From Candidatus Saccharimonadota bacterium (lineage in GTDB: Bacteria; Patescibacteriota; Saccharimonadia; Saccharimonadales; Saccharimonadaceae), in the NCBI GenBank assembly GCA_028289065.1, contig JAQGHA010000013.1, positions 1 to 64,000 on the forward strand: a DNA stretch of 64,000 nt, read 5' to 3'. The notes below the pieces were generated by a model that had not been told where the DNA came from, searched no databases, and was given only the letters and a program-made list of their open reading frames with translations. The translations under genes were made by a program, and so were the position numbers. Positions 7,225 through 18,056 of the stretch are shown piece by piece (the stretch's first letter is position 1; every line of letters begins with the position of its first letter).

Positions 7225-8868
7225 ATGACGAAACGGGGTGGTTTTACTCTAGTAGAACTTGTGGTGGTAATTGCGGCAATCGGCATTTTAGCCGGTTTAG
7301 CTGTGATTGGTATTTCACGCTACCAAGCCGATAGGCGAGATGCGCAGCGGAGTGCTAGTGTCAGCACCGTTGCCAATGCCCTGGAACAATACTTTACCGA
7401 GAACGGAAATTACCCTAGCTGTAAGGCAATTACTGCCGATGGGGCGACGCTGACTGCAAATACATTAAAAGGGTTGAATAAAACCGCCTTAGTTATGCCG
7501 GGCGCATCAGCTGATGAAACGAACTCCATTCGTTGCGGGCAAACGCTTGCTTTAGCAGGTGATGATTTTATTGAATACCGAGGTGATGGCAGTTCCGATT
7601 GTGCCGGAGCTGGTTCATGTTCGACGTATACATTAATCTATCGCAATGAACTAAATAGTACGGTTGAAGAAGTCGCAAGCAGGGGACTACCAACCGGCAA
7701 TAACCCTCAGCCAGCCCCAACACCCGCACCAACCACTCAAGTGACTGATTTAAAGTTAGGCATTCCTAATTTAACCGTAACGGCAAATTCAGACACGCAA
7801 ATTACCGCCAACTGGACAGCACCGGCTAATGCGTCTGAAGATACAACGTATACATTAGTTCGGGCCACCAATAATACTTTTACAACCGGCGTCATTACAA
7901 CAACTGGTATTAACTCGACGAGTCAGGTATCCAGCGGCTTGGCTGCTAACCGAGCCTATTATTATAAAGTTCAAGCTGTCTCGCCAAATGACCGCAGCGA
8001 ATTTTCTAACATCGCATCCAACCTAGTTACGCCAGCCACGCCAACCGAAGTAAGTGCAACCGCTAATGCTGCTACCCAAATAACCATCACCTGGCAGGCG
8101 GCTGCAAACGCAACTGGCTATACAGTTAAATATGGCTTAACCGACGGCGCCGACACTTTTTCAGTAACCACAAAAACTACCAGCCTACCAATTATCGCTA
8201 ACATCACCCAAGGAACGCAGTGGTTTTTTAAAGTCTATGCCACCGCGAATGGGCTAGAGAGTATCGGTTCAGCTACAGTCACAGCAACCACACCGATTGG
8301 TGCTCCGGCGGCATATACCATTGATACATCCAACGACGGTTTGTCGCTGACCGGTAGCGCCGCGACGGCAGCTTGCCCAGCTGGTACAACCAAGTACTTT
8401 TTATGGAAGGCCAATGACACCACCTGGTTGCAGGGAACAAATTATGTTCGTCCAACGTATCCATTAGCCTATGGCCAAAGCGTCACATTGAAATCAGCTG
8501 TACGCTGCCAAAAGGGGTCAGTCGCCAGCGCCTACACGCAGGCAACTAACTCAATTAGCTATACGCGGCCAGGTATGAACTTAACACTTACGCCAGGTGA
8601 AGATGATTGCCGGGCAAATTATTGTGGTCGCACTATCAATGCCAACTGGACGAATATTTGCGGAACAAACGCACCAACTATAAAAGCTAAACAACTCGGC
8701 TCGGTTGCCACCTGGAAAGCCGCCAGCGCATCGTCGGATTCCATTAAATGGAAGGGTGCCACAAGCCCTGGCGTGCGGGTCAGTTACTATGAAGTAAATA
8801 TTGGTTGTACTTCATCGGCGGCGACCATCAACGTTATCAGTGCCTATAAATGTACGGGGTGTAGTTAA
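7225..8868 (+). CDS. type IV pilin-like protein with fibronectin type III repeats
   Basis: GGFTLVELVVVIAAIGILAGLAVIGISRYQADRRDAQR prepilin motif; two FN3-like repeats; Cys-containing C-terminal domain; likely start MTKRGG. Confidence 0.8.
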   Translation: MTKRGGFTLVELVVVIAAIGILAGLAVIGISRYQADRRDAQRSASVSTVANALEQYFTENGNYPSCKAITADGATLTANTLKGLNKTALVMPGASADETNSIRCGQTLALAGDDFIEYRGDGSSDCAGAGSCSTYTLIYRNELNSTVEEVASRGLPTGNNPQPAPTPAPTTQVTDLKLGIPNLTVTANSDTQITANWTAPANASEDTTYTLVRATNNTFTTGVITTTGINSTSQVSSGLAANRAYYYKVQAVSPNDRSEFSNIASNLVTPATPTEVSATANAATQITITWQAAANATGYTVKYGLTDGADTFSVTTKTTSLPIIANITQGTQWFFKVYATANGLESIGSATVTATTPIGAPAAYTIDTSNDGLSLTGSAATAACPAGTTKYFLWKANDTTWLQGTNYVRPTYPLAYGQSVTLKSAVRCQKGSVASAYTQATNSISYTRPGMNLTLTPGEDDCRANYCGRTINANWTNICGTNAPTIKAKQLGSVATWKAASASSDSIKWKGATSPGVRVSYYEVNIGCTSSAATINVISAYKCTGCS

Positions 8869-8870
8869 CT

Positions 8871-9488
8871 ATGAAAGCAAAAAAATCACCAATCAAATCA
8901 TTCTTCGCTCGAATAGTGGTACTACTTATTATATTAGCAACCGTTGCTGGGCTGTACTTCATTACACCCAAAGCTGCGCCGCCGCCACCAGTTTCAAAAA
9001 TTAGCCTTACTCAAACACCTGATTATAATGCCTGCCAAATCATTTCTACCGAAGCTATTAAAACCACCTACTTTGCCGATTTAGTGACAGGTATTAGCGA
9101 AGGGGTGCGTGCGGGGATGAACGCACCAAATGGTACCATCGCCGATAGCTGTGGCTTTGGGTTTACGACCGCTAAATCACTCGACAATAATTTGTTTGTG
9201 GAGGTGTACCCTTACACGGCAACTATCAATGGTGCCAATAAAGAAATGGTCGACGCTTCGTGGTCTGAAGTGGCTACCTCAAACCCTAAGGCCTATTTCG
9301 GTAAGGATATTGATGGGGATACCATTATATATAAGCTAAGGGTTATTCCTGGTGGTAAAAATGTAATGTTTGAAATTCGTCAGCCACTATTAGAGCGGGC
9401 AATTGATGAGCCAAGCGCTTTAGATTTCTTAGTCGGTTTAGCAGCCAAAGCTAAATACGATGTAGTTGACCCACCAATAACTGACTAG
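8871..9488 (+). CDS. membrane-anchored hypothetical protein
   Basis: N-terminal TM anchor; adjacent to the pilin-like gene. Confidence 0.6.
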   Translation: MKAKKSPIKSFFARIVVLLIILATVAGLYFITPKAAPPPPVSKISLTQTPDYNACQIISTEAIKTTYFADLVTGISEGVRAGMNAPNGTIADSCGFGFTTAKSLDNNLFVEVYPYTATINGANKEMVDASWSEVATSNPKAYFGKDIDGDTIIYKLRVIPGGKNVMFEIRQPLLERAIDEPSALDFLVGLAAKAKYDVVDPPITD

Positions 9489-9973
9489 CTGGTTCGAATG
9501 CGGCGGTAGCTGAACTTAGCGTGTGGGCGCCAATTGTTTTTACTGTCGCTATCATATTGAAAAATGGTGCCGGTTTTTACTTCTTGAATAAGTATCAAAG
9601 CCGGGCTATAGGGTGCAAGGGTACGGTAGAAGGAAATATCTTCCGGGTTAACGACTTTTCGGCCTGGAAAGATTTCACGAAACTTTCGCGTACCAATATC
9701 GTCAAAGTAGTGTGGTTGGTTTTTAGGTGGCATATATAATTCTGCCGTTAAGCCAACCCGTGAAACAATTTTTTGAACATCGGAAAATAATAATTTCACT
9801 TCACCGTGGATATATAGAAATAATTGCTTTTTAGCCGTTAAGAAAAGTGTCGCTTCCACACTTCGGCCAACCGGAATACGGCGGGCAATCACCGAATCTA
9901 TCTCTGCGATTACGCCAAATTGCTCTTTTAGCAGCCGCTCTAAAGCGTAATCATCATATATCTGCTCATTCAT
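9485..9973 (-). CDS. conserved hypothetical protein
   Basis: Start MNEQIYDDYALERL; overlaps the end of the preceding ORF convergently. Confidence 0.55.
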   Translation of the reverse strand: MNEQIYDDYALERLLKEQFGVIAEIDSVIARRIPVGRSVEATLFLTAKKQLFLYIHGEVKLLFSDVQKIVSRVGLTAELYMPPKNQPHYFDDIGTRKFREIFPGRKVVNPEDISFYRTLAPYSPALILIQEVKTGTIFQYDSDSKNNWRPHAKFSYRRIRTS

Positions 9974-10011
9974 GTCAACATTGTACCATCTGTGACGTGT
10001 ATAATGAATGA

Positions 10012-13000
10012 ATGGGTTTCGAAGCACGCTATAAACAGCTAAATGATGCACAAAAACAAGCCGTTGATACAATCGACGGCCCGGTTATGATTGTCGCCGG
10101 TCCGGGCACTGGTAAAACCGAGCTTTTGAGCGTGCGAATTGCCAACATTCTTAAAAAAACCGACACATTACCGCAAAATATTTTGTGTTTAACCTTTACC
10201 GATAGCGGCGCGCAGGCCATGCGCGAACGCTTAGTCGATATTATTGGTAAAGATGCTTACAAAGTGTCAATTCACACCTTCCACAGTTTTGGTAGCGAAA
10301 TTATCAACCAAAACCGTGAATACTTTTACAACAATGCCTTATTCGAGCCAGCCGACGAGCTGCGCCAATACGAAATTTTGCGCGGTATCTTTGATAGCCT
10401 GGATAAAAATAAAAACCCACTAGCCAGCATGATGAACGGCGAGTACACCTATTTATCTGATGCTAAAAGTGTCATCTCGCAGTTGAAACGAAATAGCGCT
10501 TTAACCAGCGACGAATTATTAGCGGTTATTCAACAAAGCGAAGATTCATTGGATAGCATTGAACGCTTAGTCGTGCCGATATTAGAGCAGGGGATTAAGA
10601 AAACAACCGCCGCCAGCCTGGAAGCTGCCTATGCCCAGTTAGCCCAAGAAGCCAACGATACCGAAGCTTTGTATGGCGTGGCGCCGTTAGTGCGCATTTT
10701 TTCAGATTCATTGGCGACTGTATTGGAACAAGCCAGTACCGTCCACCCTACCAAACCAGTGACAGCTTGGAAAAACCGTTGGTTCGAACGTAACGATCAA
10801 AAGCAATTAGTCGGCAAAGACCGCAAGCGACTCACCAAGCTAAAAGCCTTGTCTTTCATTTACTACGAGTACTTAACGGAAATGGAAAAATCCGGCTTAT
10901 TTGATTACGACGATATGATTATGCAAGTAGTGCACGCTGTGGAAGTGAATGATGATTTGAAGTTTAACCTGCAAGAAAAATATTTGTACTTTATGGTTGA
11001 TGAGTTCCAAGATACCAACCTGGCGCAGATGCGTATTCTACATAACCTTACCGACAACCCGGTCAACGAAGGTTCGCCAAATATTTTAGTAGTCGGTGAT
11101 GACGACCAGGCGGTCTATGGTTTCCAAGGTGCCGACATTTCTAACATTTTAAATTTTAGTTTAGTTTACCCAGACGCCCAGCAAATTGTGCTCACCAACA
11201 ACTATCGTTCTGGGCCGACTATTCTAGAAGCATCACGAGCAGTTATTCAACAAGGTGAAGATCGCCTGGAGTACCGTTTCCCTGAACTCAACAAGCAGCT
11301 GCTATCCCATAGTAGCCAGCCTGACAGTGTCTCGCTCTACCAGGCACCGGCGCCACACTCCGAACGGCACTGGTTGGTTAACGATATTAAACGCCGCCTG
11401 GATGCTGGTGAAGCGCCAGGTGAGATTGCCGTATTAGCCCGACGCCACGCTGAAATTCAGAGTTTATTACCATACTTCAACCGCTACGGAATTTCGGTTC
11501 GCTACGAGCGTGAGGATAACGTTTTAGAGCAGCCGCCGATTATTTTACTAGAGCAAACTGCCAATATATTAGTCAGTTTAGCAAATGGCGACCACGACCG
11601 GGTGAACGCCGAGTTGCCTCAATTGTTAGCGCACCCAGCTTGGGGTATTTCTGCCAAGGATTTATGGAAGCTGAGCGTTAATGCCTACGACGCCCGCCAA
11701 TCGTGGATGAGTATTATGGAAACAACGCCAGAATTTGTAGACATCCATACTTGGTTAATTGAACGGGCCTCTGAAAGTATACACACGCCACTTGAACCAA
11801 TGTTAGATAAAATCATCGGCCAAGACGAAGAAGCGCCTAGCCCGTTATTCACATATTTCTTCGATACCAAGCAGCTCGAAAACCACCCAGAAGAATATCT
11901 GCTATACCTTGAAGCTCTGCGGACAATTCGCTCGAAACTACGTGAGCACCGGCCTGGTGTTACCCTGAAGTTAAAAGAATTTGTGGACTGTATTGAGCTG
12001 TATCGTCGCCTGGGTATTAGTATTGGCACCACCAGCTATTCGCTGGCCAGCGACATTCCGGCCGTGCAACTATTAACGGCCCATAAATCAAAAGGCCTCG
12101 AGTTCAACACAGTATATGTATTTAACGGTGTCGATAGTACGTGGGGTCACACCGCCCGTCACCGCAGCAGTTCTATTTCATACCCAGAGAACCTACCGCT
12201 TGAACCAGCCGGCAATAGTGCCGATGAACGCCTGCGTTTGTTTTACGTCGCCATGACCCGCGCCCGCCATAACCTGATTATTAGTTTCAGCGATCGTAAC
12301 GACAGTGACAAAGCCACACTCATGGCAGACTTTTTACTAGCGACCAACATCGAACCTGTGGCAATGCCCGAAAGCATCCAAGCTGAATACGTTGAGGCTG
12401 TTGAACTAGCTTGGTACCAATCGTTAATTGAAACTACCCATGATTTGAAAACATTATTAGCACCCCAACTTGAACATTTCAAGCTGAGTGCAACTTCATT
12501 AAATAATTTCTTAGATGTTTCCCGTGGCGGTCCACAGCACTTCTTGCTTAATAGCTTACTGCATTTCCCGGGTGCAAAATCGCCATCGGCTTCATACGGA
12601 ACCGCCGTGCACCGCGCTATGCAACAAGCCCATGTACACTTGAACGCAACTGGCGAGCAGAAACCGTTGGAAGATATTTTGCATGACTTTGAAATTGCCC
12701 TCGAAAGCCAGCGGCTGAGCCCAGAAGATTTTAATACCTACCTGCATAAGGGGAGTGAACAGTTATCCGCCTTTATTGGCTCGGGCGCCCTGCCGTTTTC
12801 GCCTACCCAAAAAGCCGAGTTTGGCTTTGCAAACCAGAACGTAAATGTCGATGGTGCTTGGTTGACTGGGTCGCTCGACATGGTTGATATTAATGAAGAG
12901 AATAGCGAAATGGTCGTGACCGATTATAAAACTGGTCACCCGGCGGAATCGTGGAGCAGGGGAGACGAACGCACTAAAATGAAGCTGCACCGCTACCGTC

Positions 13001-13281
13001 AACAATTAATTTTTTATAAAATTTTAGTTGAGAACTCGCGCGATTACAACCGGTATACCGTTACCAGTGGCCAATTAGCCTTCATTGAACCAGCACGATC
13101 TGGCGAGGTGATTATACTGACGACCGACTTTACGCCTGAAGAAGTCGAACGGACTAAAAAGCTGATTTGTGCAGTCTGTAAGCACATTACCGAACTTAAC
13201 TTACCAGACGTTAGTAATTACGCCCCAACCTTGGCGGATATGATTCGTTTTGAAGACGACCTTATTGACGAAACAGTATAG
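10012..13281 (+). CDS. UvrD/PcrA-family ATP-dependent helicase with C-terminal RecB/AddB-like PD-(D/E)XK nuclease domain
   Basis: GPGTGKTELLSVR Walker A; DEFQDTN; GDDDQAVYGFQGA; VTDYKTGHP nuclease motif. Confidence 0.9.
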   Translation: MGFEARYKQLNDAQKQAVDTIDGPVMIVAGPGTGKTELLSVRIANILKKTDTLPQNILCLTFTDSGAQAMRERLVDIIGKDAYKVSIHTFHSFGSEIINQNREYFYNNALFEPADELRQYEILRGIFDSLDKNKNPLASMMNGEYTYLSDAKSVISQLKRNSALTSDELLAVIQQSEDSLDSIERLVVPILEQGIKKTTAASLEAAYAQLAQEANDTEALYGVAPLVRIFSDSLATVLEQASTVHPTKPVTAWKNRWFERNDQKQLVGKDRKRLTKLKALSFIYYEYLTEMEKSGLFDYDDMIMQVVHAVEVNDDLKFNLQEKYLYFMVDEFQDTNLAQMRILHNLTDNPVNEGSPNILVVGDDDQAVYGFQGADISNILNFSLVYPDAQQIVLTNNYRSGPTILEASRAVIQQGEDRLEYRFPELNKQLLSHSSQPDSVSLYQAPAPHSERHWLVNDIKRRLDAGEAPGEIAVLARRHAEIQSLLPYFNRYGISVRYEREDNVLEQPPIILLEQTANILVSLANGDHDRVNAELPQLLAHPAWGISAKDLWKLSVNAYDARQSWMSIMETTPEFVDIHTWLIERASESIHTPLEPMLDKIIGQDEEAPSPLFTYFFDTKQLENHPEEYLLYLEALRTIRSKLREHRPGVTLKLKEFVDCIELYRRLGISIGTTSYSLASDIPAVQLLTAHKSKGLEFNTVYVFNGVDSTWGHTARHRSSSISYPENLPLEPAGNSADERLRLFYVAMTRARHNLIISFSDRNDSDKATLMADFLLATNIEPVAMPESIQAEYVEAVELAWYQSLIETTHDLKTLLAPQLEHFKLSATSLNNFLDVSRGGPQHFLLNSLLHFPGAKSPSASYGTAVHRAMQQAHVHLNATGEQKPLEDILHDFEIALESQRLSPEDFNTYLHKGSEQLSAFIGSGALPFSPTQKAEFGFANQNVNVDGAWLTGSLDMVDINEENSEMVVTDYKTGHPAESWSRGDERTKMKLHRYRQQLIFYKILVENSRDYNRYTVTSGQLAFIEPARSGEVIILTTDFTPEEVERTKKLICAVCKHITELNLPDVSNYAPTLADMIRFEDDLIDETV

Positions 13282-13567
13282 AATGTGCTATAATAGGTAA
13301 GTACTCAAGTGGAGTTACGAGACGAAAACATCAGTAATGGTGTTTTTATTACGCAAACCCTTGTTCGTACTTTTACAGAGTTAGTGATTACGTGTAGCTG
13401 ATAAGGCTTACTGGCAAACCTGCCACATCGATTTCCCACAGACAGGGGGAGTCTTGCAAGAAGCTTTAAACAGTATCGACAACGATGTCGAAGCTGTTTA
13501 CTGAACAATGTGGGGCTCCTCCGCTCATTCCCATTCGAATCGAGTTCACCCGAGGAGGTGAAAACAG

Positions 13568-13723
13568 TTGGCAAGTGCAGAAGAAATTCGCGCCTGGGCG
13601 CAGCAGAAGGCAGAGGGCAAGACCCTCGACTCCTTCCAGCAAGCAGCCGTCGATCGCACCACGTCGCAGGCCGGCTCCGAAGGCCGAGCCGTCACCCGCA
13701 TCCTCGGAGGCGGCAAGGCCTAG
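13568..13723 (+). CDS. small hypothetical protein, TTG start (51 aa)
   Basis: [72 protein letters not shown]-ending codons; followed by GATGGGCGCCCgcaaGGGCGCCCATC hairpin. Confidence 0.65.
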   Translation: MASAEEIRAWAQQKAEGKTLDSFQQAAVDRTTSQAGSEGRAVTRILGGGKA

Positions 13724-13737
13724 CGGCCGTCACACCG

Positions 13738-13763
13738 GATGGGCGCCCGCAAGGGCGCCCATC
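13738..13763 (+). terminator. Strong GC hairpin (terminator/3' stabiliser, no T-tract)
   Basis: GATGGGCGCCC gcaa GGGCGCCCATC. Confidence 0.6.
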
Positions 13764-13853
13764 CAACCCGCACTATCACTAACTCTGTGCGCAACACTCA
13801 TCATGAATTATCGTGGTCGGTGTTGCGTATTTTTTTATGAGATAATAAGAACA

Positions 13854-14813
13854 ATGAACAATTTTTGGAACGAACTACCTAAACCCTTTTTTATTCTCGC
13901 CCCAATGGAGGCGGTGACTGATGTAGTCTTTCGCCATGTAGTTGCTAAAGCCGGACGGCCTGATATATTTTTTACAGAGTTTACCAATACCGCCAGCTTT
14001 TGTAGCCCAAAAGGTTTACATAGTACCCGCGGGCGTTTAGCCTTTAGCGAAGATGAGCACCCAATGGTTGCGCAAATTTGGGGTAAAAACCCTGACCATT
14101 TTCGACAAATGGCGCATGGCTTAAAAGAACTTGGCTTTAAGGGTATCGATATTAATATGGGCTGTCCAGATAAATCCGTCGTTCATGGTGGGGCGGGGAG
14201 TGGTTTAATTCGCACGCCAGAACTTGCCGCCGAAATTATTGCTGCCACCAAAGAAGCCGGCTTGCCGGTAAGTGTAAAAACCCGACTTGGTGATGTTCGT
14301 CCCGACGAATGGCGTGAATGGCTAACGCATATCCTTAAACAAGATATCGTTAACCTTACTATTCACTTACGCACCCGCAAAGAAATGAGTAAAGTTGAAG
14401 CCCACTTCGAACTTATTCCTGAAATCAAAGCTTTACGCGATGAAATTGCTCCAAACACATTGCTTACTATTAATGGTGACATTCGCGACCGCGCCCATGG
14501 CCTGGAATTGGTTGAAGAATACGGCGTGGACGGTATTATGATTGGTCGTGGTATTTTTCAAAATCCCTACGCCTTTGCTGAAGTGCAACCTGAAAAAACA
14601 TCGGACGTGTTACTCGGACTTCTTAACTTCCAATTAGACTTATTCGACAAATACAATGAAGAGCTCGAACCTAGAAAGTTCGATCCGCTTAAGCGCTATT
14701 TTAAAATTTACGTCCGTGACTTTGCTGGCGCATCCGAATTACGTGAAAAGTTGATGCATACTAAAACGACTACGGACGTGCGCGTGCTTCTTCGTGATTA
14801 TTCCAATTCCTAA
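13854..14813 (+). CDS. dus: tRNA-dihydrouridine synthase
   Basis: [36 protein letters not shown] motifs; true start MNNFWNE. Confidence 0.9.
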   Translation: MNNFWNELPKPFFILAPMEAVTDVVFRHVVAKAGRPDIFFTEFTNTASFCSPKGLHSTRGRLAFSEDEHPMVAQIWGKNPDHFRQMAHGLKELGFKGIDINMGCPDKSVVHGGAGSGLIRTPELAAEIIAATKEAGLPVSVKTRLGDVRPDEWREWLTHILKQDIVNLTIHLRTRKEMSKVEAHFELIPEIKALRDEIAPNTLLTINGDIRDRAHGLELVEEYGVDGIMIGRGIFQNPYAFAEVQPEKTSDVLLGLLNFQLDLFDKYNEELEPRKFDPLKRYFKIYVRDFAGASELREKLMHTKTTTDVRVLLRDYSNS

Positions 14814-14908
14814 GTCCACATAAGTATATGAAATTAGGAACTGCCAGGAGAATGAGCGACGTAATAGCCGCTCGTTCTCCTGATGTAGTGCTAGTTGTGC
14901 GAGTAGAT

Positions 14909-15202
14909 CTACTCCACGGTCCCATTCTCGGCAGCATCCAGACCGTCTGCGAAGACGGGCCAGTACGGTACCTGTCCTGCAAAGCGGCTGAGCGGCTGTT
15001 CGGAATCAGAGTGGCTGAACTTGATGTTCTCGTGTCGGATCGGGTGGAGGATGGTCTCGGGATACGTGTGCTCTATCTTGTGGTTTTCGTGTTCCACCAG
15101 GTCGAGCATGCGCTCATCGATCTTCAGCACGGGTGCCGGCTCGATGAACCTCAGGGTTCGAGGCGCGATACCGAAGATCTCATTTTCGCGATCAGTTGAC
15201 AT
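14909..15202 (-). CDS. hypothetical protein (C/G-ending codons)
   Basis: 97 aa ORF with AAGGAAAACAACCATG; downstream hairpin AGGAGAA..TTCTCCT at about 14850-14882. Confidence 0.6.
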   Translation of the reverse strand: MSTDRENEIFGIAPRTLRFIEPAPVLKIDERMLDLVEHENHKIEHTYPETILHPIRHENIKFSHSDSEQPLSRFAGQVPYWPVFADGLDAAENGTVE

Positions 15203-15312
15203 GGTTGTTTTCCTTAATCTACTCGGGCTAGCAATGAAAGGTGCATGGAATATTTCTACTCAACAAAAGTAGTAATATTTTAGCATTTAATTGGGTAAAC
15301 GTCAATAAACGG

Positions 15313-15738
15313 CTAGCGTTGTCGTCGGTGTCGTTGCAAGTCAGCAACCCGTAAACGTACCTGCGATTGAGTAATTAGCTGCATAGCTTTTTCAATGTCA
15401 ACCTGGCTAGTGGCGTTATCGCGTAATTTCATTGCTCGGTCGAGGGCAGCTTTTGAATCGGCCTCGGTGATATCAGCTCCAGCATCAGCTTCATCAACCA
15501 ACACACGGACGTACTTAGGATTGATTTCAATAATGCCACCACTAATTGCGAAGTATTCCAGCTTTTCATCTTTGTCGCCTTTTTCAGTGCGAACCGCAAG
15601 CACCCCAGGCGCGGCCATTGTTACTAATGGTTCGTGGCCTGGGAAAACAGCAATATCACCGGCCGTGGTTGGGGCCATTAACTCATAAACATCTTTGTCG
15701 ATGCTTACGCCAGTTAAAGTGATAAGTTGCAAATGCAT
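15313..15738 (-). CDS. atpC: ATP synthase F1 subunit epsilon
   Basis: Position after atpD; MHLQLITLTGVSIDKDVYELMAPTTAGDIAVFPGHEPLVT. Confidence 0.95.
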   Translation of the reverse strand: MHLQLITLTGVSIDKDVYELMAPTTAGDIAVFPGHEPLVTMAAPGVLAVRTEKGDKDEKLEYFAISGGIIEINPKYVRVLVDEADAGADITEADSKAALDRAMKLRDNATSQVDIEKAMQLITQSQVRLRVADLQRHRRQR

Positions 15739-15740
15739 GA

Positions 15741-17171
<1,431 letters not shown>

Positions 17172-17183
17172 TCAGTTTGGGAT

Positions 17184-18053
17184 TTATTCATTCAATGCCT
17201 CCGCGCCGGCGCTGATTTCGGCAAGTTCCTGGGTAATTGCACCTTGCCGGGCTTTATTCATTGCCAACGATAAATCATCGATTAAGTCTGAAGCGTTATC
17301 GGTTGCATTCTTCATGGCAATCATACGCATACTGTATTCACTGGCTCGCGAATCAAGCAAAGCTTGGAATAATTGCGCACCAACTAAGCGGTAGGCGATA
17401 CCATTCAAAACTTCTTCAGTGCTTGGCTCGTAAGTAGCATCGGAAACGGCAGTCGGTTCGTCATCGTCTTCAAACCCAGCTGGTAAGACGCGTTGCACTT
17501 TAGCTACTTGGGTAATACTGGTGACGTAGTCGGTGTAAATAACATCAACGGCATCAACATCACCAGAAACAAATAGTTCACGTGCGGTATTAAGAATTGC
17601 GCGAAGTTCACTGCCATCTGGACGGTCGGGGAGTTCTTCGTATGAACCAATGACGTTAATATTTTTAACGCGTGATACGAACTGCGCTGCTTTTTTACCA
17701 ACCGTAAGTGTTTGGTTTTTAACGCCAGCTTTTTCGTCAGATCGTACTTCATTGGTATACACCTTAATGATGTTGCTGTTATACGCACCAGCCAGACCTT
17801 TGTCGGATGCAATCAGAATAATTAAACGAGAGTTCACTTTTCGGGTTGCAAACAACGGGTGAGTCTTAACGGAATTATGCGTTGAAATAGCCGCCAAAAG
17901 TTCGCGCGCTGCCAAGGTATACGGCGAAGAAGCCTTAGTAGCTTCTTGCGCTTTACGCATTTTGCTCGCAGCCACAAGTTGCATCGCCTTGGTAATTTGG
18001 CGAGTGCTTTTGACGCTGCGAATGCGCTGTTTTAAACCTTGGGTATTAGCCAT
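17184..18053 (-). CDS. atpG: ATP synthase F1 subunit gamma
   Basis: LKQRIRSVKSTRQITKAMQLVAASKMRKAQ; SDKGLAGAYNSN. Confidence 0.97.
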   Translation of the reverse strand: MANTQGLKQRIRSVKSTRQITKAMQLVAASKMRKAQEATKASSPYTLAARELLAAISTHNSVKTHPLFATRKVNSRLIILIASDKGLAGAYNSNIIKVYTNEVRSDEKAGVKNQTLTVGKKAAQFVSRVKNINVIGSYEELPDRPDGSELRAILNTARELFVSGDVDAVDVIYTDYVTSITQVAKVQRVLPAGFEDDDEPTAVSDATYEPSTEEVLNGIAYRLVGAQLFQALLDSRASEYSMRMIAMKNATDNASDLIDDLSLAMNKARQGAITQELAEISAGAEALNE

Positions 18054-18056
18054 GTA

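Larger units (their letters stand above)
13375..13788. repeat. 14-bp perfect inverted repeat flanking a small gene
   Basis: ACAGAGTTAGTGAT at 13375-13388 and ATCACTAACTCTGT at 13775-13788. Confidence 0.8.

Noticed and set aside
6905-7228. Small ORFs over the tRNA-Gln region (6905-7174, 6919-7143, 7001-7228)
   Set aside because: They translate the tRNA and its repeat modules.
13485-13853. N-terminal extension of the dus ORF
   Set aside because: Extension overlaps the TTG-start small gene in another frame; the real start [20 protein letters not shown] has a -10 box just upstream.
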